A stretch of DNA of 64,000 bases, taken from positions 930,001 through 994,000 of the forward strand of contig CAVQAW010000003.1 of assembly GCA_963710535.1 (NCBI GenBank). The letters run 5' to 3'. Both the position numbers and the translations under genes were made by a program. Shown piece after piece: positions 18,146-27,643 of the stretch. This stretch comes from Pelagihabitans sp963710535 (GTDB lineage: Bacteria; Bacteroidota; Bacteroidia; Flavobacteriales; Flavobacteriaceae). Within the stretch, counting starts at the first letter, position 1. Each line of letters begins with the position of its first letter. Under the pieces are notes generated by a model that was not told the DNA's origin, did no database searches, and was given only the letters and a program-made list of their open reading frames with translations.

Positions 18146-18706
18146 CTAGGAAAAATCAACTTTGACATTGGCCTTACTGGCTTCATCGGTTTCAAAAAAG
18201 TCGAAATGCTGGTACTTGAACATGCCCGAAAACAAGACCCCTGGGAAACTCTCGCCATAGGTGTTGTTTTCCCTCACCGTGCCGTTGTAATAGCGTCTGC
18301 TGCGTTCAAGATTTTCTTCAATGGTATTCAATTTTTCCTGTAGATCCAGGAAATTGGCGTTGGCCTTTAAATCTGGATAGGCTTCCCCAAGTGCAAAAAT
18401 ACTTCTCAGGCCCTGTTGCAATTGGTTTTCCGCTTTGATTTGGGCATTGATGTCCCCCTTCGGAACCTGCATGGCGGCGTTTCGCGCATTGATTACCGCT
18501 TCAAAGGTTGATTTTTCGTGTTTGGCATAACCCTTTACGGTTTCCACCAAGTTGGGAATGAGGTCGTATCTCCTTTTTAGCGCGACGTCGATATTGCTCC
18601 AGGCATCGTTCACCACATTCTTATTCTTTACGAATCGATTGAATATTCCAACCAGGAATACGAAAATCATTACCAGTAAGCCCAATAACGCCAAAATAGT
18701 GATCAT
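18146..18706 (-). CDS. lemA: LemA family protein
   Basis: A 186-residue protein with an N-terminal membrane anchor (about 2-22) and a four-helix coiled bundle. Family signatures are NDAWSNIDVALKRRYDLIPN and LVETVKGYAKHE (about 37-68) and the FLDLQEKLNTIEENLERSRR region. The C-terminus carries FFETDEA, as in typical LemA proteins. It lies 148 bases upstream of the DUF2207 gene on the same strand and is probably its operon partner. Function is not established. Confidence 0.92.
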   Translation of the reverse strand: MITILALLGLLVMIFVFLVGIFNRFVKNKNVVNDAWSNIDVALKRRYDLIPNLVETVKGYAKHEKSTFEAVINARNAAMQVPKGDINAQIKAENQLQQGLRSIFALGEAYPDLKANANFLDLQEKLNTIEENLERSRRYYNGTVRENNTYGESFPGVLFSGMFKYQHFDFFETDEASKANVKVDFS

Positions 18707-18864
18707 GTTTGCATAAATTAGTGGTTCATAAATTGAATGAGGACAAGGCCAAGATCATTTTTTGGACCGATATCCCTTATAAAGATAGCAATAATACCTT
18801 ATCGATTATAGATAACTACGAATGCCCTTTTTGAGCAACGCGGGGGTGGGGCCATTCTCGCGAT

Positions 18865-19485
18865 TCAACCTAAAATGATTCCTTTTCGCCTTACCCAAAA
18901 ATAGGCGAAGACGATGTTGGGTACCCAGCATAGCCAAGCCACCATACGATAGGCCGAAACGAAATCCTTTAGCAGTAGGCTTAATACGGGCAGCCATATG
19001 CGCAAAGTGACCGCCGCAAAACAGGCGGCATAACTATAGATCATAAAGCCTTGGTGCAGTTGGAGGTCACCTTTTTTTACGGCGGAATAGGCCTTAAGGG
19101 TCGTAAACAGCCAAAGACATCCCAAACCCATAAATCCAAGTGTGGAAATAATCCCCCCGGTTGCATAAATGGCAATATAAATACCGCAACTGCCGCTGAT
19201 CAGCGCGGATACGATATAAATCTTTCCCACCAAGCGATGTCTTTTCAGATGGGCCGTCCTCATTTTTTTACTGAACTGCGACCACCCGATCAAGAGAGCC
19301 AGGCCTCCAAAAAGGATATGGCCATAAAACCCGATGTTCCAAAACACATTTGACAGCAGCGCGTCACTTTTCGAAGCCAGCAGGCCAAACTCCCTATCAA
19401 TAAAAAAATAGGTCAAGGGGTAGAGCCCGACTGCTATGGCCAAAACCACAAACACTATCCAAGCTACCTTGTTCGTCGAGTTCAT
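18865..19485 (-). CDS. DUF2306 membrane protein
   Basis: A 206-residue polytopic protein with hydrophobic segments near 8-28, 50-66, 88-108, 112-130, 147-170 and 178-200. The DUF2306 pattern is seen in GHILFGGLALLIGWSQF and in the loop HLKRHRLVGKIYI, which carry conserved histidines that could bind haem, and in LHQGFMIYSYA. The role is unknown. It ends 13 bases from the amidohydrolase gene, in the same direction. Confidence 0.8.
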   Translation of the reverse strand: MNSTNKVAWIVFVVLAIAVGLYPLTYFFIDREFGLLASKSDALLSNVFWNIGFYGHILFGGLALLIGWSQFSKKMRTAHLKRHRLVGKIYIVSALISGSCGIYIAIYATGGIISTLGFMGLGCLWLFTTLKAYSAVKKGDLQLHQGFMIYSYAACFAAVTLRIWLPVLSLLLKDFVSAYRMVAWLCWVPNIVFAYFWVRRKGIILG

Positions 19486-19498
19486 CCCAATTTACTTT

Positions 19499-20953
19499 TT
19501 ATTGTGCGCCCGCGGTTCTGTGAGGCACCGGTGGAGGCCCTTCGGGCAACATGGCTTCCCAAACTTCAGACCCCTTCCTTTTCAAAAATTCTTCCTTGAT
19601 CTGTTTGCGCAAGTTTTCATCTTCGAATAGGTCGACCATGGTCGTTCCCAATGACTTGGCGGCAAAAAGCATCCCTTTATGGCCGATTTCCATGCCGCCA
19701 CAGGCCACGACCACCCAAGAGTGCCATGGGGAATTATAGGGCGCCGTGGTGGCCAGTAAGGTGATTTCCGGAACGATGTAACTCACATCGCCTACGTCGG
19801 TAGACCCCCCGGGAACCTCCTGGAATTCAGACCCCAATGGTTGGATGTCACCGCTGATTCCCTTTGGTTCCGCGCCATATTCGGTCATGATTTCATCAGC
19901 GAAAGCCAATTCCTTCTCGGTATAGGTGATCGGACCCACAAACTCCATGTTTTTCTGAAGTGCTTTGGCACCTGCCTCGTTGATCAATAATTCATAAAGA
20001 CCACTGTTGAGTTTCACTTCTACCTCAACCCCCGCCATCAACGCAGCGCCTTTGGCAATATCTTTCATCCGCTCCGAAACTTCGGCCACTCCGCTCCGCT
20101 TCGAATCGCGTATCCAGAGCCAGACACTCGCCTTGTCGGGAATGACGTTGGGCACTTTCCCTGCATCGGTATACACATAGTGCATGCGAACGGTAGGTTG
20201 TACATGTTCCCTGAGCGAATTGATGCCGGTGGTAAAAAATTCGGCGGCATCCAAAGCACTCCTGCCATTCCATGGGTCGGCCGCCGCATGGGCACTCTTC
20301 CCCTTAAAGGAAACGGTAAAATCCGATACCGCTTGGGAACTGGCCATATTGGCCTCGTTCTCGTAGGAGGGATGCCAGTCGAGACAAACGTCGAGGTCAT
20401 TGAACAAACCGGCACGGGCCATATATACCTTTCCGGCCAGATCTTCTTCTGCGGGGGTGCCGTAGAAACGAATGGTTCCCTTCAATTTTCCGGCTTCCAT
20501 CAATTCCTTGATGGCAATGGCAGCACCCAAACTGCCAGCCCCGAACATATTATGACCACAACCATGGCCAGCAGCCCCCACCTGTAGTGGTTCCTTGGTG
20601 GGCAATGCTTTTTGGGAAAGTCCGGGCAGGGCATCGAATTCCCCCAATATCCCGATAATCGGACTGCCCGAACCGTAAGTCGCGATAAAGGCTGTGGGGA
20701 TATCAGCCACAGCCCGCTCTACCGTGAAACCTTGTGCCTCGGCATAATCTGCCAACACTTTTGCAGATTCGTACTCCATCATGGCAGGTTCGGCAAATGC
20801 CCAAACCTGGTCGCTGATCTTTACGAGTTCCTCCTGATGTTTGGCAACGGAAGCCAGTACTTCTTGTTTCTTTTGTAGGGTCGCTTTTTGACCGCACAAA
20901 TACAACGGGCCTATGATGAGCATCATGGCAACGGCAAAGTAATTTTTTTTCAT
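19499..20953 (-). CDS. secreted M20-family amidohydrolase (AbgB-like)
   Basis: A 484-residue zinc peptidase with a signal peptide (MKKNYFAVAMMLIIGPLYLCG, possibly a lipoprotein at Cys20). The metal centre is visible as GHGCGHNMFG (His130, Cys132, His134), E169/E170 and H194 in LDWHPS. The dimerisation lid SAHAAADPWNGRSALDA follows. The family removes acyl groups from amino acids or peptides, as in the p-aminobenzoyl-glutamate hydrolase AbgB. It lies downstream of a sugar isomerase-like gene on the same strand, separated by 187 bases. Confidence 0.9.
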   Translation of the reverse strand: MKKNYFAVAMMLIIGPLYLCGQKATLQKKQEVLASVAKHQEELVKISDQVWAFAEPAMMEYESAKVLADYAEAQGFTVERAVADIPTAFIATYGSGSPIIGILGEFDALPGLSQKALPTKEPLQVGAAGHGCGHNMFGAGSLGAAIAIKELMEAGKLKGTIRFYGTPAEEDLAGKVYMARAGLFNDLDVCLDWHPSYENEANMASSQAVSDFTVSFKGKSAHAAADPWNGRSALDAAEFFTTGINSLREHVQPTVRMHYVYTDAGKVPNVIPDKASVWLWIRDSKRSGVAEVSERMKDIAKGAALMAGVEVEVKLNSGLYELLINEAGAKALQKNMEFVGPITYTEKELAFADEIMTEYGAEPKGISGDIQPLGSEFQEVPGGSTDVGDVSYIVPEITLLATTAPYNSPWHSWVVVACGGMEIGHKGMLFAAKSLGTTMVDLFEDENLRKQIKEEFLKRKGSEVWEAMLPEGPPPVPHRTAGAQ

Positions 20954-21140
20954 TGTTGAATATGGTTTTGCGTTATTCGTTTGTTGATCGGTAGGGGAAC
21001 CCTACCCATGTTTTTAATGTCTAAGACCAGATGGGAAGGCCCTGTTTTAGATGGATTTGTTGGAATTGCCGAGTGCTGCATTTTTGTATCAAGAAGGCCG
21101 AGTGACGTCCAAACTTTCTTTAAAGCCAAACCACAAAGAT

Positions 21141-22046
21141 CTAATAGCCCCAACCTTTCATGATTTTCAGGTCGGCATCGACAGATTCCATGGGGGTTTT
21201 TCCCTGATAGGATTCCTGTTCGATGATAAAATCAGTGGTACCGCCCAATTTTTTGCATTTTTGAATTACCTCCTCCACGCCGACGATGCCTTCGCCCAAT
21301 ATGGTACTCTCATAAGGGTGGTCACCGCTGCCTTTGATCATATCCTTCACGTGCACCGATGGGAATCGGCCGGGATATTTTTCCAACCACGGATCTGCTT
21401 TGGCACCTCCGTTGATCATATTGCCAAAATCGAGCTGTTGGATCACCAGATTGGGATCTGTATTCTGAAGGATCAGGTCGTATAAAACTTGCCCGTTCAC
21501 CTGTTGGTCGAATTCAAAATCGTGGTTGTGGTAGCCGAACTTCATGCCCGACTTTCGACAAAGCTCCCCGCATTTGTTGAATATCTCCATAAAAGCCAGG
21601 AGTTGGTCATAGTCTTTCCATATCTTCTCGTCGAGCCATGGACTGATTACAAAATCCTGCCCGACGGTTGCCGCATCTTCAACGGTATATTTCCAAGCGT
21701 CGGTAAAATCTTTTTTCGATGCATCCCAATGGTTCATGCCCAAAACAGTGTGACCGCTTGGCATTTTGATGCCAAGCCCATCCATGATATTCTTAAATTC
21801 AGAGGCTGACCATCCATAAAATTTTCGATCTACATAGTTGGCATGCTCGACCACCTTATAGCCCATTTTGGCCAATTTTTCCAAGCTGCCTTGGGGGTCT
21901 GTTTTCATTTCGTCCCGTATCGAATACAGTTGCACCCCTGTTTTAAGCCGCTTCTTGGGCAGTTTGGCAGCATAGGTGGGAAGAAAGGAAATCGCGGTTG
22001 CCGCGAAGGCGCTTTTTTTTATGAAATTGCGTCGTGATAGTTGCAT
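21141..22046 (-). CDS. Tat-exported sugar phosphate isomerase/epimerase-like protein
   Basis: A 301-residue protein of the xylose-isomerase-like TIM-barrel superfamily. The twin-arginine signal SRRNFIKKSAFAATA (4-18) predicts export in folded form. Metal-ligand regions include GYHNHDFEF, QLDFGNM, VHVKDM and the C-terminal FIIEQESY. Proteins like this are common in Bacteroidota near sugar-processing genes, often annotated as sugar phosphate isomerase/epimerase; the actual substrate is unproven. Confidence 0.87.
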   Translation of the reverse strand: MQLSRRNFIKKSAFAATAISFLPTYAAKLPKKRLKTGVQLYSIRDEMKTDPQGSLEKLAKMGYKVVEHANYVDRKFYGWSASEFKNIMDGLGIKMPSGHTVLGMNHWDASKKDFTDAWKYTVEDAATVGQDFVISPWLDEKIWKDYDQLLAFMEIFNKCGELCRKSGMKFGYHNHDFEFDQQVNGQVLYDLILQNTDPNLVIQQLDFGNMINGGAKADPWLEKYPGRFPSVHVKDMIKGSGDHPYESTILGEGIVGVEEVIQKCKKLGGTTDFIIEQESYQGKTPMESVDADLKIMKGWGY

Positions 22047-22225
22047 GTTGACTTGTTTAAGGTAGTCGACATCCGATCAGGGATGCCTGTTATCTGAATA
22101 AATATAACACTAAATATGGAATGGCACCTTATAAATGTTGGTCGTCGCCCCTTTCCCTTCAAGCATGGGAACAACTTAGATCCGTTTTTATATTTCATTC
22201 AAACCCTCTACGATGAAGGGAACGG

Positions 22226-23962
22226 TTATTGGTACCGCCAACTTTTCAGATCGGCTCCTTTAGGTGCGCTTTCGGCTATACGTTTCATGATCTTGGGTAT
22301 GTACATGCTGTTGTACCTCAAGCGGCTGATAGCGTTGGGCTGATCGGGGTCGCCGTTCCAGCAGTGTTCGTCACGATCTCCGTATAACACTTCTCCACCA
22401 TAATAAGGGTCGGTGGTACGTTCCAGAAAATCCTCCATGAGATATACCGCATTGTTCAAATAATAGTTGTCCATATCGCCACAATAGATATTGATCTTGC
22501 CCTTCAATTTTTCCCCCAGCTTGTCCCAATCCCTTTCCATAATATGGCGCAGGTCATAATTCTCCTTCCAATACTCGGCCACTTCATGATCGATTTTCCC
22601 GGTCATTTTGTCCCAGAGCCTTACGGGGTAGCCATCAGGACCTTGTGGGGAATAAGTGGCCTCCCAAATATCCCACTGCTGGCCCGAACGGCTCTTATCT
22701 CCCAAGACCAGTTCCAAGTGGTTGCTTTCGCGGATGGTCGACTGTATCTGCCCCAAATAATTTCGATGGCTGGGCACTTCCACTTTTTTATGTGCACTGG
22801 TATAGTAGTAGGCGTTTTCATCTTCATAGATATCGGTTAAACAGTAGGCCCGAAAATCGATGGGATCCGGACAAGCGGCAAAACAGCCGTTGTATTCATC
22901 GGGATATTTTACCTGAACTGCCAAGGCTTCCCAACCCCCCGTAGAGCCTCCATAAAGAAACCGCGCCCATCCTTCGCCCAAACCTCGGAACTGCTTTTCT
23001 ATTTCCGGTAGCAACTCATAGGTGATCGCATCGCCATAAGGGCCCTGGCTTGCCGTGTTCACGGCATACGAATCGTCGTAATAGGGTGTCGGGTGTTGAA
23101 TTTCAATGATCAGAAATCTAGGAAAATCGGGTTCGTTCCAACGCTTATAAAAATCATAGGCCTCCTGTTGCTCTATAATGTTGTACCCTTCCAGCTGGAA
23201 CCTTTCAGAATATTCGGATTCAAGGCCGGGGTCGGGCGGCGTGGTTCGGAAACCTCCAAAATCTGAAGGAAAATGTCCATGAAAAATCATCAAGGGATAT
23301 TTGGCCTCGGGATGCTCTTTAAAGCCTTTCGGCAACAAGACATGGGCACCAAGGTACATGTCCCTTCCCCAAAAAGCGGACAGTTTTTCGGACTTCACCT
23401 TGATATGTTTGATCCAGTCGGTGTCTTCCGGTTCAACTATCGGAGGAATCACCTGATCCATGACCACGTTGATGTCTTGAAGTCCCGCTTCCGTAACGGT
23501 GACCTTAAAGGGCTTGCTATACAGGTTTCCGGGAGATCGGTTCCATTGCTGGCCCTCCCCGTTGTCCATGGGTAATTTTACGGTATGCCCCGTAGAAAGG
23601 TTAAAAGTCTCGTACACATGTAACAGGGCCTGCACACTATACTCCCCCGGGGGCACTTCTGCCAAACTGGGATAAGGAAATCCGAAGATATCGCCATCAA
23701 ATGTTTTTGAATCGCCCGCTTTCATGCCATCCACGTTCATTCCAAAAATCATTTGGGTCTGTAGTCCGTCATTGATCTGAAACCTGGGCTCCGCTTCGCT
23801 ATTGTTGGATAACATCAACAGCAATCGACCATCCAAAGCTTCTTGGCCAATGGCATCCGAAAAGCTGACGTTGATGCTAAAATTCGATTTTTTCTCTTTA
23901 TTGGTTTCGCAGGCATTCAGGCATAAGAGGGCCAAAAGGTGCAACAGAAAGTATTTTTTCAT
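22226..23962 (-). CDS. large lipoprotein with esterase (alpha/beta hydrolase) domain
   Basis: Encodes 578 residues; the start at 23962 gives a lipoprotein signal (lipobox LNAC, Cys18). The N-terminal half (about 25-200) looks like a beta-sandwich; the C-terminal half is an alpha/beta hydrolase with the nucleophile motif GGSTGGW (Ser340) and YPLMIFHGHFPSDFGGF near its start. DRDEHCWNGD supplies a possible His near the C-terminus. It is probably a surface-exposed esterase acting on a large substrate. It ends 179 bases from the Tat-exported isomerase. Confidence 0.78.
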   Translation of the reverse strand: MKKYFLLHLLALLCLNACETNKEKKSNFSINVSFSDAIGQEALDGRLLLMLSNNSEAEPRFQINDGLQTQMIFGMNVDGMKAGDSKTFDGDIFGFPYPSLAEVPPGEYSVQALLHVYETFNLSTGHTVKLPMDNGEGQQWNRSPGNLYSKPFKVTVTEAGLQDINVVMDQVIPPIVEPEDTDWIKHIKVKSEKLSAFWGRDMYLGAHVLLPKGFKEHPEAKYPLMIFHGHFPSDFGGFRTTPPDPGLESEYSERFQLEGYNIIEQQEAYDFYKRWNEPDFPRFLIIEIQHPTPYYDDSYAVNTASQGPYGDAITYELLPEIEKQFRGLGEGWARFLYGGSTGGWEALAVQVKYPDEYNGCFAACPDPIDFRAYCLTDIYEDENAYYYTSAHKKVEVPSHRNYLGQIQSTIRESNHLELVLGDKSRSGQQWDIWEATYSPQGPDGYPVRLWDKMTGKIDHEVAEYWKENYDLRHIMERDWDKLGEKLKGKINIYCGDMDNYYLNNAVYLMEDFLERTTDPYYGGEVLYGDRDEHCWNGDPDQPNAISRLRYNSMYIPKIMKRIAESAPKGADLKSWRYQ

Positions 23963-24080
23963 GGAATGGTTATTTCGAGAAAAGGTACTGAATTTGATTT
24001 GATCGGCAAATAACAAATTCGCCTTTCCAACGTTTTATTACCATAGTTTCATGGTGATGGACCTTGGCAAATTACCTGAT

Positions 24081-24224
24081 ATGAAAAAGCTGATCGCAAT
24101 CTTGGTTTTATTGGCCCTCTGCATCGGGCTGTCCCATTGTACCAATGATGAACGGAATACCGATCTGGACATCCTTACCCCAAACGATTCCCTGAACACG
24201 GGGGTTGAGCCCACTCCAAAATAA
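24081..24224 (+). CDS. 47-residue lipoprotein
   Basis: A short reading frame coding MKKLIAILVLLALCIGLSHC followed by a 27-residue acidic, polar tail. A clear signal peptide ends in a lipobox (LSHC, Cys20). The stop codon leads straight into a strong terminator hairpin, which supports it as a real, separately transcribed gene. There is no recognisable family; small lipoproteins of this shape may be anchors or processing remnants. Confidence 0.65.
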   Translation: MKKLIAILVLLALCIGLSHCTNDERNTDLDILTPNDSLNTGVEPTPK

Positions 24225-24249
24225 AAATCCCTCGGAGGTGAGGGATTTT
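24224..24249 (+). terminator. intrinsic terminator
   Basis: A perfect 10-base-pair stem, AAAATCCCTC (24224-24233) with GAGGGATTTT (24240-24249), closes on a six-base loop and ends in a run of T. It ends the 47-residue lipoprotein transcript. From 24250 to 24519 no gene, repeat or RNA element is visible. Confidence 0.85.
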
Positions 24250-24519
24250 ATTTGAGGTATACTGTTTCCCATTGAACCCAAGGGGGCGGAAAAGGGAAGG
24301 GTGTCGGATTACCATATTTTAATCCTTTCCGATGGTGGCAAGAAAAGCGAATCCCGATCTTGCACATTGAAAGCCGAATAAAATTCGGACACAATTCGAA
24401 CGACGCCATTGATCCATTAGGCCATCCCCTTGGTCCCAAAATTTATTTTGACCAAACATCGGGTTTCCCTACCTAAGCCGGGCAAAGGTAATTACGGGTC
24501 AAGAACATTTAATACTAGG

Positions 24520-25401
24520 CTAGTTCCTGCTGCGATGGCGCTCTCTGGCCAAAAGCGTGTTTTTAAGGAGCATGGCAATGGTCATGGGTCCTACCCCGCC
24601 GGGAACCGGGGTTATAAAGGAGGCCTTTTTGCTGACATTTTCAAAATCGACATCCCCGGCGATATGGTAGCCCTTTTCAGAATCGTCTGGAACGCGTGTA
24701 ATACCCACATCGATGACCACGGCATCATCTTTTACCATTTCCGCCTTCAAAAAATTGGGCACGCCCAAAGCAGAAATGATGATATCGGCTTGCGAGGTGA
24801 TCTGGGTAATGTTCTTGGTATGACTATGGGTCAGGGTCACCGTTGAATTGCCGGGCCATCCTTTTCTTCCCATCAAAATGCTCATCGGGCGGCCTACGAT
24901 ATGGCTCCGGCCTATCACCACGGTATGCTTTCCTTTGGTGTCGACCTTGTACCTTTCCAAGAGTTCAAGGATACCGAAGGGCGTGGCAGGGATAAAGGTA
25001 CTCATGTCGAGCGCCATTTTTCCAAAATTGGTGGGATGGAAACCATCTACATCCTTATCGGGGTCGATGGCCATGATCACTTTTTGGGTATCGATCTGTT
25101 CGGGAAGGGGCAGCTGTACAATAAAGCCATCGATATCGGAATTTTGGTTGAGCTCATCGATTTTGTTCAGCAGTTCCAATTCCGAAGTGGTGCTCGGCAT
25201 CCGAACCATGGTCGACTCGAAGCCCACCCTTTCGCAGGATCTGACCTTGCTTCCCACATAGGTAAGGCTGGCGCCGTCATTGCCCACGATGATGGCCGCA
25301 AGATGGGGTACTTTTTCGCCCCGTTCCTTCATTTTGCTCACTTCGGCGGTGATTTCTTCCTTTATCTGGTTCGATACTTTTTTTCCGTCAAGGATTTCCA
25401 T
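24520..25401 (-). CDS. folD: bifunctional methylenetetrahydrofolate dehydrogenase/cyclohydrolase
   Basis: A 293-residue FolD, which interconverts 5,10-methylene-THF and 10-formyl-THF for purine and one-carbon metabolism. The family signatures are YVGSKVRSCERVGFES (49-64), whose Lys is the cyclohydrolase residue, DGFIVQLPLPEQID, the NADP-binding VVIGRSHIVGRPMSILM and the C-terminal TPVPGGVGPMTIAML. Its length is normal. It lies downstream of ffh on the same strand, 170 bases away. Confidence 0.97.
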   Translation of the reverse strand: MEILDGKKVSNQIKEEITAEVSKMKERGEKVPHLAAIIVGNDGASLTYVGSKVRSCERVGFESTMVRMPSTTSELELLNKIDELNQNSDIDGFIVQLPLPEQIDTQKVIMAIDPDKDVDGFHPTNFGKMALDMSTFIPATPFGILELLERYKVDTKGKHTVVIGRSHIVGRPMSILMGRKGWPGNSTVTLTHSHTKNITQITSQADIIISALGVPNFLKAEMVKDDAVVIDVGITRVPDDSEKGYHIAGDVDFENVSKKASFITPVPGGVGPMTIAMLLKNTLLARERHRSRN

Positions 25402-25571
25402 GGGATTCGAATTTAGGCTTGCTTTTTGCGATTAGGTAATGCGGAATGGTTTTTCTTTGATTTATTCATCAATTGGAACATTATTGAACGGGTTGATCCG
25501 GAATCGACCCTCAACAGGGAATCTCTTAAACATGAAAAGGACGTTGCAGAAAAGCAATAAAGCGAAGTTAC

Positions 25572-26909
25572 TTACTTCAAGCCTTTCATGCCCCCCATCA
25601 TCTGCATCATTTTTTTGCCGCCACCGCCCTGCATCATCTTCATCATTTTGCCCATTTGATCGAATTGCTTCAATAATTGATTCACTTCCTGAATGGTTCT
25701 CCCGCTTCCCTTGGCGATTCGTTTTTTACGGCTAACATCAAGTTTAGCCGGAGTGGTACGTTCGTCGGGGGTCATCGAATGGATGATCGCCTCGATATGT
25801 TTGAAGGCATCATCATCGATATCCATCCCCTTCAAAGCCTTTCCGGCCCCTGGGATCATGCCCATCAGGTCTTTGATGTTGCCCATTTTTTTGATCTGTT
25901 GGATCTGACTTAAGAAATCGTCGAACCCGAACCTATTTTTGGCGATCTTCTTCTGTATTTTCCTGGCCTCCTCTTCATCGAATTGTTCCTGTGCGCGCTC
26001 CACCAAGGAGATCACATCGCCCATTCCCAAGATCCTTTCGGCCATTCTCGAAGGATAGAAGATGTCTATGGCCTCCATCTTTTCGCCGGTACCGATAAAC
26101 TTGATCGGCTTGTCGACCACCGATTTAATCGATATGGCCGCCCCTCCGCGGGTATCCCCATCGAGTTTCGTCAATATTACCCCATCGAAGTTGAGGATGT
26201 CGTTGAAGGCTTTGGCCGTGTTCACCGCATCTTGCCCCGTCATGGCATCGACCACAAAAAGGGTTTCTTGGGGCTTGATGGCCTTGTGGATATTCGATAT
26301 CTCGGCCATCATTTTTTCATCAACGGCCAAACGGCCCGCGGTATCGATGATTACCACATTATAGCCCTTCGATTTGGCATGTGCGATACCTGCTTGCGCG
26401 ATGGCGACGGGGTCTTTGTTATCCTTGTCGGAATAGACCTCGACCCCTATCTGTTCCCCGACCACATGCAATTGGTCGATGGCAGCCGGGCGATAGACAT
26501 CGCAAGCCACCAATAAGGGTTTCTTTGATTTTTTGGTTTTGAGAAAATTGGCCAATTTTCCAGAAAAAGTGGTCTTCCCAGATCCTTGCAGCCCCGACAT
26601 CAAAATAACGGAGGGGTTACCCGACAAATCGATCCCTTCATTTTCGCCCCCCATCAACTCGGTGAGTTCATCCTTCACGATCTTCACCATCAATTGCCCC
26701 GGCTGCAGTGTGGTCAACACATTTTGGCCCAAAGCTTTCTCCTTTACCCTATTGGTAAATTCCTTGGCGATCTTGAAGTTGACATCGGCGTCCAACAAAG
26801 CCCTGCGCACCTCTTTGGTGGTCTCGGCCACATTGATTTCGGTAATCTGACCATGTCCTTTGAGGACATGTAAGGCCTTATCCAGCTTTTCACTTAAACT
26901 ATCGAACAT
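25572..26909 (-). CDS. ffh: signal recognition particle protein Ffh
   Basis: A 445-residue SRP54 homologue. It has an N-domain with four helices, the GTPase G-domain with P-loop GLQGSGKTTF, DTAGR and TKLDG, and a methionine-rich M-domain ending in QMGKMMKMMQGGGGKKMMQM that binds signal peptides and SRP RNA. It directs ribosomes making membrane proteins to the translocon. The SRP RNA gene was not found in the window. Confidence 0.97.
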   Translation of the reverse strand: MFDSLSEKLDKALHVLKGHGQITEINVAETTKEVRRALLDADVNFKIAKEFTNRVKEKALGQNVLTTLQPGQLMVKIVKDELTELMGGENEGIDLSGNPSVILMSGLQGSGKTTFSGKLANFLKTKKSKKPLLVACDVYRPAAIDQLHVVGEQIGVEVYSDKDNKDPVAIAQAGIAHAKSKGYNVVIIDTAGRLAVDEKMMAEISNIHKAIKPQETLFVVDAMTGQDAVNTAKAFNDILNFDGVILTKLDGDTRGGAAISIKSVVDKPIKFIGTGEKMEAIDIFYPSRMAERILGMGDVISLVERAQEQFDEEEARKIQKKIAKNRFGFDDFLSQIQQIKKMGNIKDLMGMIPGAGKALKGMDIDDDAFKHIEAIIHSMTPDERTTPAKLDVSRKKRIAKGSGRTIQEVNQLLKQFDQMGKMMKMMQGGGGKKMMQMMGGMKGLK

Positions 26910-27038
26910 TGTATCGCTTGTTTACGGGGATTGCAAAGTAACAAAATATCGTGGCCACTGCCAAGAAGATTTATAGAGGGCGAACCCCGTTCGGCGACCC
27001 CTTTGTTTGATCGGTTTTGCATCCATGGGACTGCCCTG

Positions 27039-27072
27039 AAAAAAAAAACGCCCATCTTTCGATGAACGTTTT
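27039..27072 (-). terminator. intrinsic terminator
   Basis: On the minus strand, AACGTTCATC pairs with GATGGGCGTT across a GAAA loop, including G-U pairs, and leads into a run of ten T. It lies just after the 159-residue lipoprotein gene. The opposite strand also has a short T-run, so weak bidirectional use is possible. Confidence 0.75.
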
Positions 27073-27110
27073 CTTGTGGGGCAAAAAAGGTATTGGGCAA
27101 AAAGTTTAAA

Positions 27111-27590
27111 TCATATTTTTTCGAATGTCAGGTATTCGTCCCCTTCGCTTTCATCACCGATATCGATGAGTTCGATCAGATCGGAATTGAAGCTTATTAT
27201 TTGCCATCCATCGCTGAGTTCCGCAAATTTGGCCGGTGACGAAAAAAGAATATTGAACTCGGTGTAATCATCCATGGTATCGGCCGTATCATTGTCGGAA
27301 TCCTCGATCGACCATGCGCCGGATAGTGCCGTATTGCCGTCGGTGGCGTTCAATATGCCATCGGCATTGAAAGTGAAAACGAATCCCGTAAATTCTGAGG
27401 TCTCCTCCATATCCGTATCAAAATAATAACTGATCTGCCACGAACCATTCGCCATGGCACTCTTTATCGCGTCGGTATTCAGAGGGTCTGTTTCATTCGT
27501 TGAATTGCTTTCTTCCTTGCTGCACGAAGCAATGACCATTGTGATCAATAAGATCGGTATTGGGATTATGTCTTTCAGCTTCATCTTCAT
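27111..27590 (-). CDS. lipoprotein with a single lipocalin-like domain
   Basis: Encodes 159 residues: a signal peptide ending in IASC, then an acidic linker, then a roughly 110-residue beta-rich domain. The domain has the pattern W...F.GFVFTFN.DG..., ALSGAWSI and a C-terminal YLTFEKI. It resembles the third C-terminal domain of the 587-residue lipoprotein next to it, sharing W, the F-x-F strand, the GxW turn and LxDxW. ATG 27590 or 27584 could be the start. The function is unknown; it is possibly a surface binding protein of the adjacent FecI/FecR locus. Confidence 0.7.
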   Translation of the reverse strand: MKMKLKDIIPIPILLITMVIASCSKEESNSTNETDPLNTDAIKSAMANGSWQISYYFDTDMEETSEFTGFVFTFNADGILNATDGNTALSGAWSIEDSDNDTADTMDDYTEFNILFSSPAKFAELSDGWQIISFNSDLIELIDIGDESEGDEYLTFEKI

Positions 27591-27605
27591 GTTTTTAGGT
27601 TAAGT

Positions 27606-27634
27606 AAAAAGACCCGGAGCATCGGCACCGGGCC
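27606..27634 (-). terminator. intrinsic terminator
   Basis: On the minus strand GGCCCGG (27634-27628) pairs with CCGGGTC (27617-27611) across a 10-base loop and leads into five T. It follows the large lipoprotein, so the two lipoprotein genes are probably at least partly separate transcripts. Confidence 0.7.
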
Positions 27635-27643
27635 TTCAATGAT

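Noticed and set aside
20990..21006. Seven-base-pair hairpin GGTAGGG-GAA-CCCTACC before the amidohydrolase gene
   Set aside because: No T-run follows on the coding strand, so it is not a terminator, and a regulatory role has no further support.
24250..24519. Possible small RNA or SRP RNA in the gap before folD
   Set aside because: No conserved SRP-RNA core sequence and no convincing paired structure was seen.
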